This document shows, piece after piece, positions 1 through 5,658 of a DNA stretch of 5,686 nucleotides (positions are counted from its first letter, which is position 1; every line of letters begins with the position of its first letter). Source of the stretch: Agrobacterium fabrum (lineage in GTDB: Bacteria; Pseudomonadota; Alphaproteobacteria; Rhizobiales; Rhizobiaceae); assembly GCA_003241215.1 (NCBI GenBank), contig QFOL01000283.1, positions 1-5,686 of the forward strand. The letters are read 5' to 3'. The notes below the pieces were generated by a model. The model ran no database searches, was not told the DNA's origin, and worked only from the letters and a program-made list of their open reading frames with translations. The position numbers and the translations under genes are program-made.

Positions 1-571
1 CACCTTCGTCACCAATGACTGGGACGGCATCATCCCCGCCCTTCAGGCCAAGAAGTTCGACGCCATCATCGCGTCCATGTCGATCACCCCGGAACGTCTT
101 CAGAAGGTCGACTTCTCCAAGAAATATTACAACACCCCGCCGGCCATCGCCGTGCCGAAGGATTCGCCGATCAAGTCCGTCGAAGACCTCAAGGGCAAGT
201 CGCTCGGCGCTCAGGGCTCCACCACCCACTCCAACTATGCCGAAAAGCACTTCCCCGACGCGGATGTGAAGATGTATCCGACCGCCGACGAATATAAGCT
301 CGACATCGCCAATGGCCGCATCGACGCCGTCATCGACGATATCGTGGTGCTGTCGGAGTGGCTGAAGACCGACGCCGGCAAGTGCTGCAAGATCCTGACG
401 CCGCTCAAGGTCGATCCCGAGATCAACGGCAATGGCGCAGGCATTGCTGTGCGCAAGGGCGACACGGCGCTGGCTGACAAGTTTACGGCCGCAATCGCCG
501 GTATCCGTGCCAGCGGCAAGTACCAGGAGATCAACAAAAAATACTTCGATTTTGACGTTTACGGCGATTAA
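1..571 (+). CDS. Polar amino acid ABC transporter substrate-binding protein (HisJ/ArgT/OccT type), 5'-truncated by window edge
   Basis: This is the C-terminal 189 residues of a periplasmic binding protein; the reading frame is open from base 2, so the start and signal peptide lie outside the window. It should capture a basic or related amino acid (lysine, arginine, ornithine, histidine or an opine) and deliver it to the permeases encoded downstream. The pattern matches the LAO/HisJ family: SMSITPER (bases 74-97) aligns with the S-S-x-x-x-x-x-R segment whose arginine holds the substrate carboxylate. QGST (bases 212-223) aligns with the second ligand loop. The aspartate at bases 338-340, in DAVIDD, aligns with the residue that binds the amino group. 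The ending KKYFDFDVYGD is nearly the same as the end of enterobacterial ArgT/HisJ. The exact ligand cannot be read from sequence. Family call is firm; substrate is inference. Confidence 0.93.
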   Translation, partial: TFVTNDWDGIIPALQAKKFDAIIASMSITPERLQKVDFSKKYYNTPPAIAVPKDSPIKSVEDLKGKSLGAQGSTTHSNYAEKHFPDADVKMYPTADEYKLDIANGRIDAVIDDIVVLSEWLKTDAGKCCKILTPLKVDPEINGNGAGIAVRKGDTALADKFTAAIAGIRASGKYQEINKKYFDFDVYGD

Positions 572-596
572 GCCGGTTCGATCTGTTGAAATCTCG

Positions 597-626
597 TGGC
601 GGAAGGCTTGCCCTTCCGCCATTTTT
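597..626 (+). terminator. Intercistronic terminator-like hairpin after the binding-protein gene
   Basis: A perfect 10-bp stem, TGGCGGAAGG (597-606) with CCTTCCGCCA (612-621), has a 5-base loop and is followed by TTTTT (622-626). It lies 25 bases after the binding-protein stop and 58 bases before the permease start. The form is that of a Rho-independent terminator. In binding-protein transporter operons such a structure often lowers, without abolishing, transcription into the permease genes, or protects the upstream mRNA end. Which applies here is inference. Confidence 0.8.
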
Positions 627-683
627 GTTTGAAAACGTCACGATAACAATCACGGCGGCTTAAGACCGCAGGGGAAAATTGGC

Positions 684-1486
684 ATGAGCGGAGCATTTTC
701 CGCCATAGGTGCGTTCTGGACCTATGTCTCGACACTTCTCGTCCCTTTTGCGGGCCGGTCGGTCTCTTCTCGCTTTTCGGAAACGGCACCCTGGTCGCCT
801 GCGGCGATGCGGGCTGGGGCGATGAAATCGCCTTCGGCGTCAAGGTCACCATCTCGCTGGCGCTCGCCACCCTGCCCGTCGGGCTGCTGATCGGTTTCCT
901 CATCGCGCTCGCCGCGCAATCGGAGGAAAAGTCGCTGCGGCTGGCGACCGGCATCTACACCACCATCTTCCGCGGCCTGCCGGAACTCCTGACGCTCTTC
1001 ATCGTCTATTACGGCATACAGATGCTGCTGCAATCGGTGGCCGGTTATGTCGGTATTACCGGTCCGGTCGAGATCAACGCCTTCGTGGCGGGCATGGTGG
1101 CGCTATCGGTGGTGTTTTCATCCTACGCGTCCGAAGTGCTGCTCTCCGCCTTCAAGGCCATACCGAAGGGGCAATATGAGGCGGGTCACGCCCTTGGCCT
1201 GTCGCGCGGCCGCACCATGGTGCTCATCATCATCCCGCAGCTGGTCAGGATCGCCCTGCCCGGCATGACCAATCTCTGGGTCATCCTGCTGAAGGACACC
1301 TCCTACGTCTCGATCATCGGCCTTGCCGATATCGTCCGCCAGACCGGCATCGCCGCCCGCGTCAGCAAGGAAGCCTTCTTCTTCTACAGCATCGCCTGCC
1401 TGCTCTACCTCATCCTCGCGCTGCTTTCCTCCATCGGCATCGGCTTCATCGATCGCTGGTCGCGCAAGTCGGAGGTGAGCCGATGA
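684..1486 (+). CDS. Polar amino acid ABC transporter permease, HisQ/OccQ type, interrupted by a frameshift near the N-terminus
   Basis: This is one of the two inner-membrane permease subunits of the importer. ATG 684 has a good ribosome site (AGGGGA, 670-675, 8-base gap) and begins MSGAFSAIGAFWTYVSTLLVPF. That frame then becomes arginine/serine/proline-rich nonsense and stops at 888-890. The conserved body lies in the frame one base back, continuous from about 755 (GLFSLFGNG, then GWGDEIAFGVKVTISLALA, then IFRGLPELLTLFIVYYG) to the TGA at 1484-1486. That frame has no ATG, GTG or TTG between 647 and 1022, so initiation at 684 followed by a shift is the simplest reading. Adding one base gives 267 residues. 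The body has several hydrophobic spans and an EAA loop (bases about 1175-1240, EAGHALGLS...IIIPQ). A one-base loss (for example GGCCCG to GGCCG near 753-757), a sequence error, or recoding at 743-749 could explain the break. A protein starting only at ATG 1022 would lack the first membrane helices. Confidence 0.8.
743..749 (+). other. CCCTTTT heptamer at the permease frame break (possible -1 slip site)
   Basis: In the frame set by ATG 684 this heptamer reads C CCT TTT, which fits the X XXY YYZ form of -1 slippery sites. A one-base backward slip here gives CCC TTT TGC GGG CCG GTC and enters the frame of the conserved permease body without meeting a stop. I see no convincing downstream stem-loop or upstream Shine-Dalgarno-like stimulator. 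Programmed frameshifting is not known to me for this permease family, so coincidence with a nearby indel is more likely. Confidence 0.2.
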
Positions 1487-2313
1487 GCCATATCCAGGAA
1501 CTCATTCCACCCCGCCCCGCCCCGGCCGTTGCGGACAAACCGCTCAATATTTCGCGCATCGTCGGCATCGCCGTCATCACGCTCTGGCTGCTGCTCGCCG
1601 CCGGGCTGATCTTCGCCATGATAGAGGGCTGGGACTGGGATAAATTCCAGCGTTACGGGCCGCGCTATATCGACGGTCTCATCACCACCATCACGCTGGT
1701 CGGCAGTTCGATCATTCTCGGCGCCATTCTTTCCGTGCCGATCGCCTTTGGCCGCATGTCGGAAAACCGCATCGTCGGCGCGCTGGCCTATGCCTATGTC
1801 TACGTCTTCCGCAGCACACCGCTTTTGGCGCAGCTTTTCCTGATTTATTACGGCCTCGGCAGTTTCCGCCAGGGGCTGGAAACCGTCGGCCTGTGGTGGT
1901 TCTTCCGCGAGGCCTGGTATTGCGGCCTGTTGTCGCTCACCCTCAACACTGCCGCCTATCAGGCCGAAATCCTGCGCGGCGCGATCCGCAGCGTGCCGCG
2001 CGGCCAGCATGAGGGCGCCGCCTCGCTCGGCCTGTCGAAACTCGTCACCTTCCGCAAGATCATCCTGCCTCAGGCGCTGATCGTCGCGCTGCGTCCCTAT
2101 GGCAACGAAATCATCCTGATGATCAAGGGTTCGGCGGTGGTCTCCATCGTCACGGTCTTCGACCTGATGGGCCAGACCCGCTACGCCTTTTCCCGCACCT
2201 TCGACTATCAGGCCTATCTCTGGGCCGCGATCTTCTACCTGACAATCGTCGAAACGCTGCGGCATGTCTGGGCCTGGCTGGAAGCCCGCCTGACGCGCCA
2301 TCTGAAGCGTTAG
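1483..2313 (+). CDS. Polar amino acid ABC transporter permease, HisM/OccM type
   Basis: This is the second membrane subunit of the importer, 276 residues, intact. Its ATG overlaps the stop of the first permease as ATGA (1483-1486), which points to translational coupling; GGAGG (1471-1475) lies 7 bases upstream. After a proline-rich cytoplasmic start there are hydrophobic spans at about residues 27-46, 66-90, 98-125, 145-160, 195-225 and 245-268. Family signatures are FRSTPLLAQLFLIYYGLG (about 109-126), NTAAYQAEILRGAIRSVPRG (155-174) and the EAA loop from about 177 to 200 (HEGAASLGLS...KIILPQAL), the surface that docks on the ATPase. Members pair with a HisQ-like partner as a heterodimer. The N-terminal extension before the first helix is longer than in enterobacterial HisM. 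The family call is firm; the transported amino acid is not determined. Confidence 0.92.
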   Translation: MSHIQELIPPRPAPAVADKPLNISRIVGIAVITLWLLLAAGLIFAMIEGWDWDKFQRYGPRYIDGLITTITLVGSSIILGAILSVPIAFGRMSENRIVGALAYAYVYVFRSTPLLAQLFLIYYGLGSFRQGLETVGLWWFFREAWYCGLLSLTLNTAAYQAEILRGAIRSVPRGQHEGAASLGLSKLVTFRKIILPQALIVALRPYGNEIILMIKGSAVVSIVTVFDLMGQTRYAFSRTFDYQAYLWAAIFYLTIVETLRHVWAWLEARLTRHLKR

Positions 2314-2320
2314 TCGCAAC

Positions 2321-2357
2321 GTTGGCAGCACTCATCAGATGAGGCTGCCAACATTTT
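2321..2357 (+). terminator. Rho-independent terminator-like hairpin ending the transporter unit
   Basis: GTTGGCAGC (2321-2329) pairs with GCTGCCAAC (2344-2352). Inside it CTCAT (2331-2335) pairs with ATGAG (2339-2343) around a CAG loop, so the stem is 14 bp with one bulged A (2330). ATTTT follows at 2353-2357. It starts 7 bases after the permease stop TAG. The T run is short, but the stem and the position are right for the 3' end of the transporter transcript. No ATPase gene follows it. Confidence 0.78.
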
Positions 2358-2431
2358 GAAAAATATAACAAATTTGTGAAATATCCAGGCCTTTGGCAAG
2401 GTTGGATTAACCCTGTCGTGTTCCCATCTTA

Positions 2432-2454
2432 GATACAGCGGTAATGCTGTGATC
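2432..2454 (+). other. Small imperfect stem-loop just before the usg gene
   Basis: GAT-ACAGC (2432-2439) can pair with GCTGT-G-ATC (2446-2454) with one bulged G and a 6-base loop, GGTAAT. It lies 28 bases before ATG 2483. It could be part of an operator or leader, or chance. I see no clear sigma-70 promoter with well-spaced boxes in 2358-2461, although the stretch 2358-2385 is AT-rich. Confidence 0.25.
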
Positions 2455-2482
2455 GGCAATCATGGATACGGGAACCGCCGTC

Positions 2483-2749
2483 ATGAACAAGGACATGGAA
2501 ATGATGCTGAGAGGCTACGGCCTCACCACCGCCCAGATATTCTATCGCCTGCCGGACCATCCGCTGGTTCTCCAGACCTATGTCTGGCAGGACTACGATC
2601 TGGCCCCTGACTTCCCCGAAATGCACGGTTTCCTCAAATTCTGGCAGGAAAAGCTCGACGGTCCGCTGCATTCCGTCCGCTACGTGCACCGGCAGGTAAT
2701 CTCAGCGCAGGAATGGCGCTCGCTCAAAGGGGAGTTCATCATCCACTGA
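2483..2749 (+). CDS. usg: Usg family protein (function unknown)
   Basis: This is a small soluble protein of 88 residues that matches my memory of the Usg family, first noted beside the trpFBA genes of Caulobacter and widespread in alphaproteobacteria. Features of the family visible here are GYGLTTAQIFYRLPDHP near the N-terminus, then QTYVWQDYDLAPDFP, FLKFWQEKLDGPLHSV, and the end GEFIIH. No signal peptide or membrane span is seen, and the biochemical role is unknown. I chose ATG 2483 because GGGA (2470-2473) lies 9 bases upstream and the conserved part begins soon after. An in-frame ATG at 2462 would add MDTGTAV but has no clear ribosome site. No tryptophan genes are in the window; the next gene, 84 bases away on the same strand, is a methyltransferase. 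Confidence 0.88.
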   Translation: MNKDMEMMLRGYGLTTAQIFYRLPDHPLVLQTYVWQDYDLAPDFPEMHGFLKFWQEKLDGPLHSVRYVHRQVISAQEWRSLKGEFIIH

Positions 2750-2833
2750 GCCATCGCGCCACATAAACATTGCGCCCGTCCCCGATGCGGCTTACAGCAA
2801 ACCTCAACTGAAGATGCTGACGGATAAGGCACG

Positions 2834-3658
2834 ATGACGAAGAACCAGAAAATCGACGAAGAGGCGCTTGCCGAGGCCTATAACCGCGCGCTGGCGCTTG
2901 AAAAAGCCGGCGATGTGGACGCGGCGGTGAAGGCCTATGAAGAGGTTCTGGCCATCGATCCGGACGATCACGGCGGAGCGGCCGTGCGCATCGCCGCCAT
3001 GGGCCGGGGCGAAACCCCGCCGAAGGCGCCCGACGCCTATGTCGAAACCCTGTTCGACCAGCATGCCGAAGCTTTCGAGGATATTCTTGTCGAACAGCTC
3101 GGTTACGCCGTGCCGATGATGGTGCGCCAGCGGCTGCAGACGCTCAACCTCGGCCCCTTCAAGCGCCTGCTCGATCTCGGCTGCGGCACCGGCCTGACAG
3201 GCGAAGCGCTGCGCGACATGGCCGACGATATCACCGGCATCGACATTTCCGAAAACATGGTCGAGATCGCCCATGAAAAGGACCTCTACGAGACGCTTTA
3301 CGTCGCCGAAGCCGAGGATTTTCTCGAGGATAATGACGACGAGCCTTTCGACATCATCACCGCCACCGATGTGCTGCCCTATCTCGGCGCGCTGGAGCCG
3401 CTGTTTTTCGGCGCAGCCGAAAACCTCAATGCCGGCGGCCTGCTGATCTTCTCGTCGGAAACCCTGCCCGAAGAAACCCTGGCCGGACGCCCCTATATGG
3501 TCGGCCCGCACCAGCGTTTCGCCCATGCGGAAACCTATGTCCGAGAAAGACTGGCCGCGACCGGTTTCGAGATTCTCGAAGTGACCGACATCAATGTGCG
3601 CATGCAGGACGGCAATCCGACACCCGGCCATCTGGTGATTGCCAAGCTCAAGGGCTGA
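2834..3658 (+). CDS. TPR-containing class I SAM-dependent methyltransferase
   Basis: This is a predicted cytoplasmic methyltransferase of 274 residues; the substrate is unknown. Residues about 11-45 form one TPR-like helical hairpin (AGDVDAAVKAYEEVLAIDPDD), a possible partner-binding module. Residues about 65-110 contain YVETLFDQHAEAFEDILVE, a segment seen before the catalytic core in this TPR-methyltransferase group (COG4976-like, from memory). The Rossmann core follows: motif I DLGCGTG at 114-120; the acidic residue that should hold the ribose hydroxyls at D137 in GIDIS; the motif IV region FDIITATDVLPYLG at 172-185; and the strand GGLLIFSSE at 201-209. ATG 2834 is preceded by AAGG (2826-2829). 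The strongly acidic stretch EAEDFLEDNDDE (159-170) is notable. It may be co-transcribed with usg. The enzyme class is firm; the reaction target cannot be inferred. Confidence 0.9.
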   Translation: MTKNQKIDEEALAEAYNRALALEKAGDVDAAVKAYEEVLAIDPDDHGGAAVRIAAMGRGETPPKAPDAYVETLFDQHAEAFEDILVEQLGYAVPMMVRQRLQTLNLGPFKRLLDLGCGTGLTGEALRDMADDITGIDISENMVEIAHEKDLYETLYVAEAEDFLEDNDDEPFDIITATDVLPYLGALEPLFFGAAENLNAGGLLIFSSETLPEETLAGRPYMVGPHQRFAHAETYVRERLAATGFEILEVTDINVRMQDGNPTPGHLVIAKLKG

Positions 3659-3678
3659 TGCCCTAACATAGTGGCAGA

Positions 3679-3803
3679 TTTCTTCTCCCCGCCGGGGAGA
3701 AGGTGGCCCGAAGGGTCGGATGAGGGGGCAAGCTCTCAATCTATCTCTAACCTTGCCCCCTCATCCCGCTGCCGCGGACTTCTCCCCTGCGGGGGAGAAG
3801 AAA
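3679..3803. repeat. Nested intergenic palindromic repeat (rhizobial RIME-like element)
   Basis: This 125-bp element fills much of the gap between two converging genes. Its outer arms TTTCTTCTCCCC (3679-3690) and GGGGAGAAGAAA (3792-3803) are inverted repeats. Each end is also a hairpin of its own: CTTCTCCCC/GGGGAGAAG at 3682-3702 with a GCC loop, and at 3779-3800 with a TGCG loop. In the centre GGATGAGGGGGCAAG (3718-3732) pairs perfectly with its complement at 3752-3766 around a 19-base loop. Similar CTTCTCCCC-containing elements are scattered between genes of rhizobia and Agrobacterium; assigning it to the RIME group is from memory. It may act as a two-way transcription terminator or mRNA end protector for the flanking genes. 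It encodes nothing. Confidence 0.85.
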
Positions 3804-3838
3804 CAAGCGGGACATGCTCGCCCTGCATTTAAGGAACA

Positions 3839-3861
3839 TTGCTGAATCAACCTCTCAGCAA
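3839..3861. other. Short stem-loop between the repeat and the SsuA-like gene
   Basis: TTGCTGA (3839-3845) and TCAGCAA (3855-3861) form a perfect 7-bp stem with a 9-base loop. It lies 43 bases beyond the stop of the minus-strand binding-protein gene. No T run follows on either strand, so it is a poor intrinsic terminator; it may be a remnant or a processing site. Confidence 0.3.
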
Positions 3862-3903
3862 CACCCGCCAGCAGATTGAAGAGACTCACCTTTTCCGGCC
3901 TGC

Positions 3904-4869
3904 TCAGCTCGCCTTCGGCCGCCAGACGATATCCGCCACCTTGAGTTTCTTCGGCACGATCTTCAGATCGTAGAACTCATCCGCAAGCGCCTGCTGATAG
4001 GCGATGGCCTCATCCGGAACCAGCGAAACCCGCCCGAGATCGGCGCCCGGTCGCGTCAGCGAAACCCTGGTGACATCCTCGGGAACGCCGGTGATCGACG
4101 CCAGCGACTTTGCCGTTGCATCGATATTGGCCTGCGCTTTCGCACCCACATTCGCCAGTTCCTTGAGGATCAACGGCACGAGATCGGGATTGCTTTCGAC
4201 GAAGTCGCCATTGGCCAAAAAGTAGCTCCACGGATCGACGATGCCGTCGGCGGTCGCGAGAACCCGCGTCGTCGGCTCTTTTTCCGCCACGGCGAAATAG
4301 GGATCCCAGATCGACCAGGCATCGATGCTGCCGCTGCGGAAGGCGGCGGCCGCATCCGGCGGGGCAAGATCGACCGGCGTAATGTCGTTCAAGGTCAAAC
4401 CTGCCTTTCGCAACGCCTTGACGGTGACATTATGCGCGCTGGAGCCGCGCTTGAAGGCGACCTTTCTGCCTTTCAGGTCTTCCAGCGTCTTCAGCGGCGA
4501 ATCCTTCTGCACAAGGATGGCCGATCCGCCGGCCGCCGCTTTGTAAGTGCCCACATAACGTAGATTGCCGCCGGCGGCCTGCGCAAAAAGCGGCGGCACA
4601 TCGCCGGTCGGGCCGATATCCAGCGCGCCGGCACCCAGCGCCTCGAGAAGCGGCGGCCCGGAGGAGAATTCCGACCATTTGACCTCGATGCCGCGATCCT
4701 TCAGCAGCGCTTCGAGCGCGCCCTGACTTTTTGCGAGCGCTATCACGCCATTCTTCTGCCAGCCAATCCGCAATGTGGTGGTTGCGGCATTCGCCCGCCG
4801 GATATGCGGCAAAAACGCCGCCCCGGTCGCACCTGCAATCAGTCCCAATGTTCCGCGTCGTGTCAGCAT
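3904..4869 (-). CDS. SsuA-type aliphatic sulfonate ABC transporter substrate-binding protein, Tat signal
   Basis: This is a periplasmic binding protein of 321 residues of the SsuA/TauA/NrtA group, likely for alkanesulfonates or similar sulfur compounds. The N-terminus MLTRRGTLGLIAG, a hydrophobic stretch and an ANA site near residue 28 form a probable twin-arginine (Tat) signal with R4 and R5. The mature part closely follows SsuA: LRIGWQKNGVIALAK, VKWSEFSSGPPLLEAL, GTGDVPP-like loop (here GPTGDVPPLFAQAAGG), KDSPLKTLEDLKGRKVAFKR and GSIDAWSIWDPY. I chose ATG 4869 because GAGGG (4878-4882) sits 8 bases upstream and the signal peptide begins there. The frame stays open to an ATG at 4992, but those 41 residues precede the signal peptide and look like leader DNA. 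No permease, ATPase or sulfonatase gene follows. Taurine or other sulfonate ligands are equally possible. Confidence 0.87.
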   Translation of the reverse strand: MLTRRGTLGLIAGATGAAFLPHIRRANAATTTLRIGWQKNGVIALAKSQGALEALLKDRGIEVKWSEFSSGPPLLEALGAGALDIGPTGDVPPLFAQAAGGNLRYVGTYKAAAGGSAILVQKDSPLKTLEDLKGRKVAFKRGSSAHNVTVKALRKAGLTLNDITPVDLAPPDAAAAFRSGSIDAWSIWDPYFAVAEKEPTTRVLATADGIVDPWSYFLANGDFVESNPDLVPLILKELANVGAKAQANIDATAKSLASITGVPEDVTRVSLTRPGADLGRVSLVPDEAIAYQQALADEFYDLKIVPKKLKVADIVWRPKAS

Positions 4870-4877
4870 ATGGATAT

Positions 4878-4882
4878 CCCTC
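4878..4882 (-). promoter_or_regulatory. Ribosome binding site that decides the SsuA-like start
   Basis: On the minus strand GAGGG lies 8 bases before ATG 4869. It supports this start over the farther ATG at 4992. Upstream, 4925-4930 reads TAAAAT on the minus strand and could be a -10 box, but I find no matching -35, so I do not claim a promoter. Confidence 0.7.
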
Positions 4883-5091
4883 GCTATTCCATCCTTCGAC
4901 AGTAAAAGCGTAGATATTCGAGAGATTTTATCAAAATCGCAGTTTGCGCGGAGACAGCGCCGGGAGAATTGAATGTGCGAATTTGCCACCATGGGCGGAA
5001 TAGAATTGTCGCGCCCCGGCGACGGCTACCGGATGGCCCTTCCGGCTGGATCAGCCCTTGGCGGGCCAGATCGACGGGAAAAACGACCCGC

Positions 5092-5127
5092 AAATGAAAA
5101 TGCCCTCCCCGGCAACCGGAAAGGGCA
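5092..5127 (-). terminator. Terminator-like hairpin downstream of the Lrp-family gene
   Basis: Read on the minus strand, TGCCCT (5127-5122) pairs with AGGGCA (5106-5101). Inside, CCGG (5119-5116) pairs with CCGG (5112-5109) around a 3-base loop, with a two-by-two mismatch between the two stems. TTTTC and then ATTTG follow (5100-5092). It begins 28 bases after the regulator stop and separates it from the SsuA-like gene on the same strand. The remaining sequence from 4883 to 5091 shows no gene I can support. Confidence 0.6.
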
Positions 5128-5154
5128 CTGGTCGAAAAACTGACCGGCGGCGGA

Positions 5155-5643
5155 TCACTCCTCGCCGGATTTCGGATTGTCCAGCAGCATGTAATCGAGC
5201 GGCAGTTCCGTCGTATATTTGATCTGCTCCATCGCGAAGGCGGAGGACACGTCGCGAATTTCGATCTTGGCTATCATGCGCTTGTAGAAGGCGTCATAGG
5301 CCGCAATGTCAGGCACGACGACGCGCAGCAGATAATCGACGTCACCGCTCATGCGGTAAAATTCGACGACTTCCGGAAACTCGGAAACCACCTCGGAGAA
5401 ACGCTTCAGCCATTCGATGGAATGGGACGCAGTGCGGATGGAGACGAAAACCGTGACCTTGGTGTTGACCTTGACCGGATCGAGCAGCGCCACACGCCGG
5501 CGGATGACGCCGTCTTCTTCCATCTTCTGGATACGCCGCCAACAGGGCGTCGTGGAAAGGCCGACCTTTTTCGCCAGATCGGCAACGGCCAGCGTGGAAT
5601 CCTCTTGCAGAATGCGCAAAATCTTACGGTCTAGGCGATCCAA
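5155..5643 (-). CDS. Lrp/AsnC family transcriptional regulator
   Basis: This is a DNA-binding regulator of 162 residues, the usual size for the family, which often senses amino acids and forms dimers to octamers. The N-terminal helix-turn-helix covers about residues 4-50 (LDRKILRILQEDSTLAVADL, then the recognition helix STTPCWRRIQKMEEDG at 30-45), followed by the IRRRVALLDP link. The RAM/effector domain covers about 62-145, with the ligand-pocket loop MSGDVDYLLRVVVPD at 98-112, close to E. coli Lrp. The tail KYTTELPLDYML (142-153) is typical of a common proteobacterial subgroup. The start codon is TTG (5643-5641), supported by a strong ribosome site and by family-like residues from the start. 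Target genes are unknown. Many Lrp-family genes regulate a divergent neighbour, which here would lie beyond the right edge; control of the amino acid transporter in this window is only a possibility. Confidence 0.93.
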   Translation of the reverse strand: MDRLDRKILRILQEDSTLAVADLAKKVGLSTTPCWRRIQKMEEDGVIRRRVALLDPVKVNTKVTVFVSIRTASHSIEWLKRFSEVVSEFPEVVEFYRMSGDVDYLLRVVVPDIAAYDAFYKRMIAKIEIRDVSSAFAMEQIKYTTELPLDYMLLDNPKSGEE

Positions 5644-5651
5644 TGCGTCTA

Positions 5652-5658
5652 CCCTCCT
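5652..5658 (-). promoter_or_regulatory. Strong Shine-Dalgarno AGGAGGG for the TTG-started Lrp-family gene
   Basis: On the minus strand AGGAGGG lies 8 bases before the TTG at 5643-5641, an ideal gap. This fixes the start at a non-ATG codon. Beyond it the sequence to 5686 is AT-rich, with AATTA (5660-5664) and TAATT (5682-5686) as inverted ends, which could belong to a promoter or an autoregulatory Lrp site; that part is weak. Confidence 0.75.

Noticed and set aside
684..890. Independent 68-residue protein from ATG 684
   Set aside because: After about 22 residues it becomes low-complexity R/S/P-rich sequence over the permease body read in another frame; it is better explained as the start of the broken permease.
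1405..2331. A 308-codon open frame on the minus strand, opposite the second permease
   Set aside because: It lies fully antisense to a clear permease gene, its product is rich in D, R, Q and G as expected from the reverse of GC-rich codons, and it resembles no family I know.
2804..3739. A 311-codon open frame on the minus strand opposite the methyltransferase
   Set aside because: Antisense to a gene with clear SAM-binding motifs; its start runs into the palindromic repeat, and the product has the same reverse-codon composition.
3679..3803. CRISPR or insertion-sequence remnant
   Set aside because: The repeats are inverted rather than direct with spacers, and there is no transposase fragment; it fits a rhizobial intergenic palindrome better.
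4870..4992. Longer N-terminus for the SsuA-like protein
   Set aside because: The added 41 residues precede a complete Tat signal peptide, and the ribosome site points to ATG 4869.
5029..5045. CCGGA/TCCGG mini-hairpin in the gap upstream of the SsuA-like gene
   Set aside because: Only a 5-bp stem with a 7-base loop and no T run; expected by chance in GC-rich DNA.
4884..5093. A 69-codon open frame on the minus strand between the SsuA-like gene and the Lrp-family gene
   Set aside because: No recognisable domain, no good ribosome site, and it covers probable leader DNA of the SsuA-like gene.
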